Source of the DNA: Aquabacterium sp. OR-4
Lineage (GTDB): Bacteria; Pseudomonadota; Gammaproteobacteria; Burkholderiales; Burkholderiaceae_C
Length of the DNA: 64,000 bases
Assembly (NCBI RefSeq): GCF_025290835.2
Contig: NZ_JAOCQD020000002.1
Span: 1,612,001 to 1,676,000 of the forward strand
Direction: 5' to 3'
Made by a program: the position numbers and the translations under genes. The notes under the pieces were generated by a model. The model was given only the letters and a program-made list of their open reading frames with translations. It was not told where the DNA came from and did not search any database. Below are positions 55,994 through 64,000 of this stretch, piece by piece; the stretch's first letter is position 1, and every line of letters begins with the position of its first letter.

Positions 55994-58900
55994 TCAGGCG
56001 GCGCTGGTCTGCTGGCATTGCTCCTGCGACAGACCGGCCAGCTTGCGCAGCACTTCGCTGGCATCGCCGGCGCCGCAGCCGCTGGCACAGGCCTGGGCGC
56101 TGGCCAGCGCCACCGGCACGGCCGCGCTGGCACCCAGCACGCCGTCGAGCGAGCGGTCGTCGCCCAGCAGGTCAGCGATGGTGGGCAGGCTCACGCCGGC
56201 GGCCAGGGCATCCTCGGCGGCGACGTTGAAGTACACGTCGGTCATGTCGGTGCTGCTGCCGTCGGCCAGGGTGGCCGTGCTGCGCTCGAGGTGCAGGTTG
56301 CCCTGCGCGTCAAGGAAGGGCAGCTCGGTGTAACCCACCGTCAGCGCCGCCACACCGGCCTGGGCCAGCGTCACCAGCTCGCCGTCGTCGGTCTGGTGGT
56401 TGCCGTTGGCGTCCTGCCAGATGCGCAGGTCGGCAAAGGCGGCGTCGTCGGCGTTGACCTGGCCGTCGCTGTTGCTGTCGTAGCTGGCCAGTTGCGCAAA
56501 ACCCGCGCCCTTGGTCGTGCCGCCGAACAGCTCGGTGATGTCGTCGATCTTGCCGTTGCCGTTGCTGTCCACCGCCAGGAAGCCGTCGCTGCCCGAGATC
56601 CAGCCCGACTTGACGGCGCTGCCGTTGCCGAACAGGTCGAAGGTGGCGTCCGAAGCCGAGCGCGCCACGGTCTGGATGCCGTCGCCGTTGAGGTCGATGA
56701 CGATCGGCGTGATGCCGGCGTCCTTGCTCATGTCGGACTGGCCCGAGACCAGCGTGAACGCCGAGGTCTTGCTGACGTTGGTGGTGGCCACCGCGTCGCC
56801 CGCCACGTCGGAGTCGATGCCGTCGTTGCTGCCGATGTCCTTCTTGGCCCACTTCCAGGTCGACAGGTTGTAGGTGCCGCCCCAGGTCGACGAGTAGTAC
56901 GACACGTTGGTCTTGTCGAACTGCAGCACGTAGGCGCCCGGATCCAGGTTCGAGAACAGGTAGTTGCCGCTGCTGTTGGTGGTGGTGGTGGCCAGCACGG
57001 TGGTGCCGGTCGAGTCCATCAGCTTGACGGTGATGCCGCCGATGCCCTTCTCGCCGGCGTCCTGCACGTTGTCGTGGTCGGCGTCTTCCCACACCTTGTC
57101 GCCCACGCTGGCCTTGCGGTAGGCGCCGGCGTCGACCGTCATGTTCTGCTCGCCGGCGGCCAGCGTGATCACGCCGGTGGTGCCGGTGGCGTCGATGTCG
57201 GAATCCTTGGCGTCGTTGGTGCCCTGGTTCTGCTTGGTGACGTACCAGCCGGTGGTGGCGCTGCTGCTGCCGTCGCCGAACACCACCTGGTACTTGCCGG
57301 CGGCCAGGTCCTTGAACGCGTAGGCGCCGTTGCTGCCGGTGTAGGTGACCGCGGTGATGTCGTCGGCAGTGCCGAAGCTGCCGTCGGTGCCCGCGCCCTT
57401 GAGCGTGACCTTCACGCCCGACAGGCCGCCCTCGCCGGCATCCTGGATGCCGTTGAAGTTGCAGTCTTCCCACACGCGGTCGCCGATGGCGCCCTTGGCG
57501 GCGGTGGAGTTGACGCCGGTGTAGTAGGCCGCGTCCTTGTCGGTGACGCTCTCGGTGCCGCTCAGCGCATCGACGGCCGTGACGGTGCCGATGTTCTTGA
57601 TGGTGCCGGCCGAGGCGGCCTCCTTGGCGGTGTAGGTCCAGGTCTCGTTGGTGTCGAGCTGGCCGTCGGCGTCGGTGTCACCGCTGACATAGGTGACGGT
57701 GCTGATGCGGTCGTCGGTGAGGACAACGTTCTTCAGCGCGGTGTCGCCGGTGTTCTTCACCAGGTAGGTGAAGGTCACGGTGCTGCCGGTGGTCACTTCC
57801 AGTCCGGGCGGGGTGTCGGCGTCGTACAGCTTGGTGTCGACCGTGCTGGTGTAGCTGGTCTTGGTGGTGGTCCAGTCGCAGCCACGCTCGTTCTGGCTGG
57901 AGAAGGCGTTGCAGGTCTCGTCGTACTTGCCGCAACCGATGGCGTACTTGACCTGCGCGCACACCTGGTCCTTGGTGTACGAGTAGTCCACCTTGTCATG
58001 GCAGGCGTTCAGGTAGGCCGACACGCATTCGCGCATCATCTTGTCGAGCGCCGTGGTGCCGGTGCCGCACAGCACCTGCCAGATGCTCTGGGTGCCGCCG
58101 GTGCAGTTCACGCCGAACAGCTGGTTGAAAGTGGTGCTCGACTTGCAGCCCGTGCCTGCCCAGCTGTAGTCGTTCAGCGACGAATCCCACACCCGGCAGC
58201 TCTTCCACCAGCTCACCGAGGCGCCTTCGCCACCGCAGTTGTTGCTGCTGGTGACCAGGTTGCCGGAGACGTACTTCTCGACGTCGATGCCCACCTTGGT
58301 GAGGCCGGCATCGACCGACAGGTTCTGTTCACCCGCGGTCAGCGTGATCACGCCGGTGGTGCCGGTGCTGACGTTGGCGTCGGAATCCTTGGCGTCGTTG
58401 CCGCCGTGGTCGGCCTTGGTGAAGGCGTAGCCGGTGGGGCCGTCGAAGTTGACGGTGTACTTGCCGGCCACCAGGTCCTTGAACAGGTACTGGCCGTTGC
58501 TGGCGGTGGTGGTGGTGGCGGTGATGTCGTCGGCGGTGCCGAAGGTGCCATCGGTGCCGGCGCCGGTCAGCGTGACCTTCACGCCGGCCAGGCCCACCTC
58601 GCCCGAATCCTGCACGCCATTGGCATTGCAGTCGTACCACACCTTGTCGCCCAGCGAGGCCTTGGCCACGGTGGAGCCCACGCCGGTGTAGTAGGCCGGG
58701 TCGTTGTCGCTGACACCGATCGACTTGGTGATCGCATCGACGGCGGTGACGGTGCCGATGTTCTTGATCGTGCCAGCCTGGGCCACCTCGGTGGCGGTGT
58801 AGGTCCAGGTCTCGTTGGTGTCGAGCAGGCCGTCCTTGTCGGTGTCGCCGCTGATGTAGGTGACGTTGGCGATGCGGTCATCCACCAGGGCCACGTTGGC

Positions 58901-61900
58901 CAGGGCCACGTCGCCGGTGTTCTTCACCACGTAGGTGAAGGTCACGGTGCTGCCGGTGGTCACTTCCAGTCCGGGCGGGGTGTCGGCGTCGTACAGCTTG
59001 GTGTCGACCGTGCAGGTGTAGCTGCTCTTGCCGGTGTTCCAGTTGCAACCCTGCTCGTTCTCGTTCTTGAACAGCGCGCACACCTCGTCGTACTTGCCGC
59101 AGCTCAGCGCGTATTTGACCTGGGCGCACACCTGGTCCTTGGTGTACGAGTAGTCCACCTTGTCGTGGCAGCTGTTCAGGTAGGCCGTCACGCATTCGCG
59201 CATCAGCTTGTCCAGCGCCGTGGTGCCGGTGCCGCACAGGATCTGGTAGATCGACTTGTCGCCGCCGGTGCAGCTGACGCCGAAGATGCTGTTGAAGCTC
59301 TCGGTGCCCTTGCAGCCGGTGATGCCGCTCCAGCCGGTGGGCGTGGTGACTGTCTGCCAGTAGCCGCTGTACCAGCCGGTCGACACCCAGCTCTGGCTGC
59401 TGGTGGTGGTGCAGGCCGACTTCCAGTAGCTGCAGTCAGCGCCTTCGCCGCCGGTGTTCTGCGTGTAGGTGCAGGTGGTGCCCGACACGTACTTCTCGAC
59501 GTCGATGCCGGTCTTGAAGTTGGCGGTCAGGCCGGCGTCGATGGTCAGGTTGTCGGCGCAGGTGTTGATCGTGATCGGCGCGGTCTCGTACACCGTGGCG
59601 CAGGTCACCAGGCGCACGTTGTCGATGATGCCGCCCACGCTGTCGTCGTCAGCCGACTGTTCCTTGAACTCCAGGCGGTCATTGCCGCCGGTGCCCTTGA
59701 CGGTGAAGCTGTAGGTGCTCAGCGCGGTGCTGGTGGGATCGATGGTCGCGATCTTGGTGCCGGCCCAGTACACATCGACCGTGTTGGTCGAGGCGGCAAC
59801 GCCTGCACGCTGGGCCACGTCCACCGACAGCTGGTAGGTCTGGCCCGCGGTGGTGGCCACGTCCTGATACAGGCCGCCGACCGCGCAGTTGTTGGCATCC
59901 ACCTCGACCACCTGGTTGCCGGTGGCGCCGGTGACGCCGTAGCCCGAGGCCGTGCCGACCTCGATCTTGTCGCCATTGCCGGTCCAGCCGGCGATGCTGG
60001 CGAACTGGCCGTAGCCGGTGACCGGGTTCTCGAAGCTGCCGTTGACGATCAGGTTGGTGCTGCCCTTGACCAGCGTGGCCACCACGTCCGAATCGATGGC
60101 GTCGTTGCTGCCCACGTTGGCCGTGGTGTAGCTGTAGAGGCTGGACGGCGCATCGAAGCGCACCTTGTAGGTCCCGTGGGCCACGTCCTGGAACAGGTAG
60201 TTGCCGTTGGCATCGGTGGTGGTGCTGCGGGTGGTGTCGTCGGCCGTGCCCAGCGCACCGTCGGCGCCGGCGCCGATCAGCGTCACCGAGATGCCGGCCA
60301 CGCCCTTCTCGCCAGCGTCCTGCAGACCGTCCTTGTCGGCGTCCAGCCAGACCTTGTCGCCGATGTCGACCAGGCACACCTTCTCGCCGAAATTGTTCTC
60401 GACGCTGGCGTCGCCCGACTTCAGCACGATGGCGCTGATCACGTCGTTGGTCACCGTGCCGCCGGTGGAGCCGGCGGTGTCCTTGCCGTCGATGTAGCCA
60501 GCCGGCTGGGTCTCGGTCACCGTGTAGGTGCCCGGACGCAGGTTGCTGAAGTTGTAGGCACCGTTGGCGTCGGTGGTGGTGGTCAGCGTGACCGGCTGGC
60601 CCAGGTCGTTGGTGCCGGTCAGCGTGACCGTGGCGCCAGGGATGCCGGCTTCACCGGTGCGTGCGCCATCGTCGTTGGCGTCGAAGTAGACGTAGCCCGC
60701 CAGGCTGGCCGCCTTGACCTCGCCGAAGTTGTTGTTGACGCTGCTCTGGCCATTGCCCAGCGTCACCGCGATGGTGTCGTTGGCAGTCACGGCCGCGCCG
60801 TTGGTGCCCGCGGTGTCCTTGCCGTCGAGGTAGCCCGCCGGCGTGGTCTCGGCCACCGTGTAGCTGCCCGGACGCAGTCCGGTGAAGCTGTAGTTGCCGT
60901 TGGCGTCGGTGGTCGTGGTCACGCTCACCGCGTTGCCCAGATCATCCGTGCCGGTCAGCTTGACCGTGGTGCCGGGGATGCCGGCCTCGCCGGCGTTGCT
61001 GCCGTCGTTGTTGACGTCGTGGTAGACCGTGCCGGCAATCGACGCGCCCTTCAGCTCGCCGAAGTTGTTGTTGCTGCTGGCATCACCCGACTTCAGCACG
61101 ATGGCGCTGAGCAGGTCGTTGCTCACCGTGCCGCCCGTGGTGCCGGCGGTGTCCTTGCCGTCCAGGAAGCCGGCCGGCTGCGTCTCGGCCACCGCGTAGG
61201 TGCCCGGGCGCAGGTTGGCGAAGCTGTAGAAGCCGTTGGCATCGGTGGTGGCGGTCACGCTCACCACCTGGCCCAGGTCGTTGGTGCCCGTCAGCGTCAC
61301 GGTCACGCCGGCAATGCCGGCTTCGCCCGCGCCCTTGACACCGTCGTTGCCGGCGTCCTGGTACACGTAGCCGGTCAGGCTGGCGGCCTTGACCTCGCCG
61401 AAGTTGTTGCTGACGCTGCTCTGGCCATTGCCCAGCGTCACCGCGATGGTGTCGTTGGCAGTCACGGCCGCGCCGTTGGTGCCCGCGGTGTCCTTGCCGT
61501 CGAGGTAGCCCGCCGGCGTGGTCTCGGCCACCGTGTAGCTGCCCGGACGCAGTCCGGTGAAGCTGTAGTTGCCGTTGGCGTCGGTGGTCGTGGTCACGCT
61601 CACCGCGTTGCCCAGATCATCCGTGCCGGTCAGCTTGACCGTGGTGCCGGGGATGCCGGCCTCGCCGGCGTTGCTGCCGTCGTTGTTGACGTCGTGGTAG
61701 ACCGTGCCGGCAATCGACGCGCCCTTCAGCTCGCCGAAGTTGTTGTTGCTGCTGGCATCACCCGACTTCAGCACGATGGCGCTGAGCAGGTCGTTGCTCA
61801 CCGTGCCGCCCGTGGTGCCGGCGGTGTCCTTGCCGTCCAGGAAGCCGGCCGGCTGCGTCTCGGCCACCGCGTAGGTGCCCGGGCGCAGGTTGGCGAAGCT

Positions 61901-64000
61901 GTAGAAGCCGTTGGCATCGGTGGTGGCGGTCACGCTCACCACCTGGCCCAGGTCGTTGGTGCCCGTCAGCGTCACGGTCACGCCGGCAATGCCGGCTTCG
62001 CCCGCGCCCTTGACACCGTCGTTGCCGGCGTCCTGGTACACGTAGCCGGTCAGGCTGGCGGCCTTGACCTCGCCGAAGTTGTTGCTGACGCTGCTCTGGC
62101 CATTGCCCAGCGTCACCGCGATGGTGTCGTTGGCAGTCACGGCCGCGCCGTTGGTGCCCGCGGTGTCCTTGCCGTCGAGGTAGCCCGCCGGCGTGGTCTC
62201 GGCCACCGTGTAGCTGCCCGGACGCAGTCCGGTGAAGCTGTAGTTGCCGTTGGCGTCGGTGGTCGTGGTCACGCTCACCGCGTTGCCCAGATCATCCGTG
62301 CCGGTCAGCTTGACCGTGGTGCCGGGGATGCCGGCCTCGCCGGCGTTGCTGCCGTCGTTGTTGACGTCGTGGTAGACCGTGCCGGCAATCGACGCGCCCT
62401 TCAGCTCGCCGAAGTTGTTGTTGCTGCTGGCATCACCCGACTTCAGCACGATGGCGCTGAGCAGGTCGTTGCTCACCGTGCCGCCCGTGGTGCCGGCGGT
62501 GTCCTTGCCGTCCAGGAAGCCGGCCGGCTGCGTCTCGGCCACCGCGTAGGTGCCCGGGCGCAGGTTGGCGAAGCTGTAGAAGCCGTTGGCATCGGTGGTG
62601 GCGGTCACGCTCACCACCTGGCCCAGGTCGTTGGTGCCCGTCAGCGTCACGGTCACGCCGGCAATGCCGGCTTCGCCCGCGCCCTTGACACCGTCGTTGC
62701 CGGCGTCCTGGTACACGTAGCCGGTCAGGCTGGCGGCCTTGACCTCGCCGAAGTTGTTGCTCGTGCTGCTCTGGCCCGCGCCCAGCGTCACCGAGATGCC
62801 GTCGTTGGCCGTCACCGCCGCGCCGTTGGTGCCCGCGGTGTCCTTGCCGTCCAGGTAGCCCGCCGGCTGCGTCTCGCTCACCGTGTAGCTGCCCGGGCGC
62901 AGCCCGTCGAAGCTGTAGTTGCCGTTGGCGTCGGTGGTCGTGGTCACGCTCACCGGCTGGCCCAGGTCGTTGGTGCCCGTCAGCGTCACCGTCGTGCCCG
63001 GAATGCCCGTCTCGCCGGCGTTGCTGCCGTCGTTGTTGACGTCGTGGTAGACCGTGCCGCTGATCGTGCCCGGCACGATCTCGCCAAAATTGTTCTCGAT
63101 GCTCGCGTCACCCGACTTGAGCACCACCGTGTTCACCACGTCGTTGCCCGCCACGCCGCTGGTCACGCCGCCCACCGTGCCGGCCGTGTCCTTGCCGTCC
63201 AGGTAAGGCGCCGGCACCGTGCCTTCGTTCACCGAGTAGGTGCCCGGGCGCAGGTCGTCGAACTTGTAGCTGCCGTCGGCCGCCGTCGTGGTCGTCAGCG
63301 TCACCGACTGACCCAGGTCGTTGGTGCCGGTCAGCGTGATCGTCACGCCACCGATGCCGGTGTCACCCGTGCGCGAACCGTCGTTGTTCGCGTCGAAGAA
63401 CACGTTGCCGGCCAGGCTGGCCGCCTTGACCTCACCGAAGTTGTTGCTCGTGCTGCTCTGGCCCGCGCCCAGCGTCACCGAGATGCCGTCGTTGGCCGTC
63501 ACCGCCGCGCCGTTGGTGCCCGCGGTGTCCTTGCCGTCCAGGTAGCCGGCCGGCTGCGTCTCGCTCACCGTGTAGCTGCCCGGGCGCAGCCCGTCGAAGC
63601 TGTAGTTGCCGTTGGCGTCGGTGGTCGTGGTCACGCTCACCGGCTGGCCCAGGTCGTTGGTGCCCGTCAGCGTCACCGTCGTGCCCGGAATGCCCGTCTC
63701 GCCGGCGTTGCTGCCGTCGTTGTTGACGTCGTGGTAGACCGTGCCGCTGATCGTGCCCGGCACGATCTCGCCAAAATTGTTCTCGATGCTCGCGTCACCC
63801 GACTTGAGCACCACCGTGTTCACCACGTCGTTGCCCGCCACGCCGCTGGTCACGCCGCCCACCGTGCCGGCCGTGTCCTTGCCGTCCAGGTAAGGCGCCG
63901 GCACCGTGCCTTCGTTCACCGAGTAGGTGCCCGGGCGCAGGTCGTCGAACTTGTAGCTGCCGTCGGCCGCCGTCGTGGTCGTCAGCGTCACCGACTGACC
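55994..64000 (-). CDS. Giant SdrD/Cna-B-repeat secreted adhesin (5' end outside window)
   Basis: At least 2668 residues are visible and the frame is still open at the right edge. It is built from one partial and 14 complete domains of about 112 residues beginning with patterns such as GTVYHDVNNDGSNAGE or GDKVWEDADHDNVQDAGE, as in SdrD/Cna-B repeats. Two stretches (57845-58290 and 59015-59515) are Cys-rich inserts next to DUF11-like domains (EVTTGSTVTFTYVVKNTGD). The C-terminal 250 residues hold calcium-binding dockerin-like loops (DLNGDGI, DSNGNGKIDD, DSNSDGQVNADDA) and a terminal region likely to be the type I secretion signal. It is followed by its probable exporter genes. Confidence 0.9.
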   Translation of the reverse strand, partial: GQSVTLTTTTAADGSYKFDDLRPGTYSVNEGTVPAPYLDGKDTAGTVGGVTSGVAGNDVVNTVVLKSGDASIENNFGEIVPGTISGTVYHDVNNDGSNAGETGIPGTTVTLTGTNDLGQPVSVTTTTDANGNYSFDGLRPGSYTVSETQPAGYLDGKDTAGTNGAAVTANDGISVTLGAGQSSTSNNFGEVKAASLAGNVFFDANNDGSRTGDTGIGGVTITLTGTNDLGQSVTLTTTTAADGSYKFDDLRPGTYSVNEGTVPAPYLDGKDTAGTVGGVTSGVAGNDVVNTVVLKSGDASIENNFGEIVPGTISGTVYHDVNNDGSNAGETGIPGTTVTLTGTNDLGQPVSVTTTTDANGNYSFDGLRPGSYTVSETQPAGYLDGKDTAGTNGAAVTANDGISVTLGAGQSSTSNNFGEVKAASLTGYVYQDAGNDGVKGAGEAGIAGVTVTLTGTNDLGQVVSVTATTDANGFYSFANLRPGTYAVAETQPAGFLDGKDTAGTTGGTVSNDLLSAIVLKSGDASSNNNFGELKGASIAGTVYHDVNNDGSNAGEAGIPGTTVKLTGTDDLGNAVSVTTTTDANGNYSFTGLRPGSYTVAETTPAGYLDGKDTAGTNGAAVTANDTIAVTLGNGQSSVSNNFGEVKAASLTGYVYQDAGNDGVKGAGEAGIAGVTVTLTGTNDLGQVVSVTATTDANGFYSFANLRPGTYAVAETQPAGFLDGKDTAGTTGGTVSNDLLSAIVLKSGDASSNNNFGELKGASIAGTVYHDVNNDGSNAGEAGIPGTTVKLTGTDDLGNAVSVTTTTDANGNYSFTGLRPGSYTVAETTPAGYLDGKDTAGTNGAAVTANDTIAVTLGNGQSSVSNNFGEVKAASLTGYVYQDAGNDGVKGAGEAGIAGVTVTLTGTNDLGQVVSVTATTDANGFYSFANLRPGTYAVAETQPAGFLDGKDTAGTTGGTVSNDLLSAIVLKSGDASSNNNFGELKGASIAGTVYHDVNNDGSNAGEAGIPGTTVKLTGTDDLGNAVSVTTTTDANGNYSFTGLRPGSYTVAETTPAGYLDGKDTAGTNGAAVTANDTIAVTLGNGQSSVNNNFGEVKAASLAGYVYFDANDDGARTGEAGIPGATVTLTGTNDLGQPVTLTTTTDANGAYNFSNLRPGTYTVTETQPAGYIDGKDTAGSTGGTVTNDVISAIVLKSGDASVENNFGEKVCLVDIGDKVWLDADKDGLQDAGEKGVAGISVTLIGAGADGALGTADDTTRSTTTDANGNYLFQDVAHGTYKVRFDAPSSLYSYTTANVGSNDAIDSDVVATLVKGSTNLIVNGSFENPVTGYGQFASIAGWTGNGDKIEVGTASGYGVTGATGNQVVEVDANNCAVGGLYQDVATTAGQTYQLSVDVAQRAGVAASTNTVDVYWAGTKIATIDPTSTALSTYSFTVKGTGGNDRLEFKEQSADDDSVGGIIDNVRLVTCATVYETAPITINTCADNLTIDAGLTANFKTGIDVEKYVSGTTCTYTQNTGGEGADCSYWKSACTTTSSQSWVSTGWYSGYWQTVTTPTGWSGITGCKGTESFNSIFGVSCTGGDKSIYQILCGTGTTALDKLMRECVTAYLNSCHDKVDYSYTKDQVCAQVKYALSCGKYDEVCALFKNENEQGCNWNTGKSSYTCTVDTKLYDADTPPGLEVTTGSTVTFTYVVKNTGDVALANVALVDDRIANVTYISGDTDKDGLLDTNETWTYTATEVAQAGTIKNIGTVTAVDAITKSIGVSDNDPAYYTGVGSTVAKASLGDKVWYDCNANGVQDSGEVGLAGVKVTLTGAGTDGTFGTADDITATTTTASNGQYLFKDLVAGKYTVNFDGPTGYAFTKADHGGNDAKDSDANVSTGTTGVITLTAGEQNLSVDAGLTKVGIDVEKYVSGNLVTSSNNCGGEGASVSWWKSCRVWDSSLNDYSWAGTGCKSSTTFNQLFGVNCTGGTQSIWQVLCGTGTTALDKMMRECVSAYLNACHDKVDYSYTKDQVCAQVKYAIGCGKYDETCNAFSSQNERGCDWTTTKTSYTSTVDTKLYDADTPPGLEVTTGSTVTFTYLVKNTGDTALKNVVLTDDRISTVTYVSGDTDADGQLDTNETWTYTAKEAASAGTIKNIGTVTAVDALSGTESVTDKDAAYYTGVNSTAAKGAIGDRVWEDCNFNGIQDAGEGGLSGVKVTLKGAGTDGSFGTADDITAVTYTGSNGAYAFKDLAAGKYQVVFGDGSSSATTGWYVTKQNQGTNDAKDSDIDATGTTGVITLAAGEQNMTVDAGAYRKASVGDKVWEDADHDNVQDAGEKGIGGITVKLMDSTGTTVLATTTTNSSGNYLFSNLDPGAYVLQFDKTNVSYYSSTWGGTYNLSTWKWAKKDIGSNDGIDSDVAGDAVATTNVSKTSAFTLVSGQSDMSKDAGITPIVIDLNGDGIQTVARSASDATFDLFGNGSAVKSGWISGSDGFLAVDSNGNGKIDDITELFGGTTKGAGFAQLASYDSNSDGQVNADDAAFADLRIWQDANGNHQTDDGELVTLAQAGVAALTVGYTELPFLDAQGNLHLERSTATLADGSSTDMTDVYFNVAAEDALAAGVSLPTIADLLGDDRSLDGVLGASAAVPVALASAQACASGCGAGDASEVLRKLAGLSQEQCQQTSAA
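57845..58290 (-). other. Cys-rich domain 2 of the adhesin
   Basis: About 145 residues between the conserved GIDVEKYVSG and TVDTKLYDADTPPGLEV segments. Shared pattern: YWK/WWKS, FNQLFGVNCTGG, VLCGTGTTALDKMMRECVSAYLN, CHDKVDY, QVCAQVKYA, CGKYDE and a final Cys. At least nine Cys residues are present, unusual for a secreted repeat protein. Confidence 0.65.
59015..59515 (-). other. Cys-rich domain 1 of the adhesin
   Basis: A paralogue of the domain at 57845-58290 with the same Cys spacing (SCTGGDKSIYQILCGTG, RECVTAYLNSCHDK, VCAQVKYALSCGKYDEVC) but a longer first part containing a Trp/Tyr-rich stretch (WVSTGWYSGYWQTV). Confidence 0.65.
60719..62743. repeat. Three 675-bp tandem repeats in the adhesin gene
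   Basis: A 675-bp unit (225 codons, two domains) occurs three times with near-identical DNA; marker sequences recur at 61021, 61696 and 62371. High identity indicates recent duplication or gene conversion, and the true copy number may differ if reads are shorter than the array. Confidence 0.9.
62761..64000. repeat. 687-bp tandem repeats running out of the window
   Basis: A second unit of 687 bp (229 codons) repeats with TCGTGCTGCT at 62761 and 63448 and TCACCGACTG at 63301 and 63988, extending beyond the right edge. It encodes a different domain pair of the adhesin from the 675-bp unit. Confidence 0.88.

Noticed and set aside
60719..64000. CRISPR-like periodic repeats
   Set aside because: The units are 675-687 bp, lie in one open frame and encode protein domains; there are no short direct repeats with unique spacers.

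Overview
The window is GC-rich bacterial chromosome, most likely from a betaproteobacterium of the order Burkholderiales (Rubrivivax/Leptothrix/Ideonella-type). This is inferred from gene content and order: a CIRCE-controlled groESL operon, EngB divergent from cytochrome c4 and followed by System II cytochrome c assembly genes, a double-length UvrA, a Bug-type solute-binding protein, and several dispersed intergenic repeats of a kind I associate with this order. No tRNA, rRNA, CRISPR array, insertion sequence or prophage was recognised. The window cuts a gene at both ends: a DUF748 protein at the left edge and a giant secreted adhesin at the right edge.

Left third (1-31 kb) is mostly housekeeping: DUF748 protein, groES-groEL with promoter, CIRCE operator and terminator, a DUF1631-like protein coupled to a patatin-BamA type protein, an epoxide-hydrolase-like enzyme, engB with an unusual lysine/alanine octad tail, cytochrome c4, resB-ccsB, a small conserved protein, msrP-msrQ (periplasmic methionine sulfoxide repair), an acyltransferase, and the 1917-residue uvrA. 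Next come a branched-chain amino acid type binding protein, a hybrid histidine kinase, a response regulator that has lost its phosphoacceptor Asp, an EF-hand protein, PPK2 and a hotdog thioesterase.

Middle (32-43.4 kb) is an acyl-CoA catabolic island: a thiolase, two separate small hotdog hydratase-like proteins, four acyl-CoA dehydrogenase family proteins, a Bug binding protein with an apparent frameshift in its signal peptide, a DUF35 zinc-ribbon protein overlapping a thiolase-fold protein without the nucleophilic Cys, and an MFS transporter. A TonB-dependent receptor lies convergent to it. The set could take up and beta-oxidise a branched or cyclic acyl compound, with the DUF35/thiolase-fold pair as a candidate retro-aldolase; the substrate is not evident.

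Right end (46-64 kb) holds a P1-family peptidase, a lipoprotein hydrolase, a pseudouridine synthase, ribF, and on the minus strand a complete type I secretion system (ABC, HlyD, TolC) downstream of its probable substrate, a repeat-built SdrD/Cna-B-like protein of at least 2668 residues with two cysteine-rich inserts.

Intergenic DNA is rich in structure. The most striking item is a pair of about 120-bp elements (18.3 kb and 31.5 kb) whose 18-bp outer stems differ at seven positions yet stay fully paired, with conserved unpaired purine-rich segments. There are also two copies of a roughly 220-240 bp long-arm palindrome (one arm pair is a perfect 70 bp), three copies of a roughly 85-bp GC-rich repeat, and an 86-bp tandem hairpin repeat upstream of msrP.
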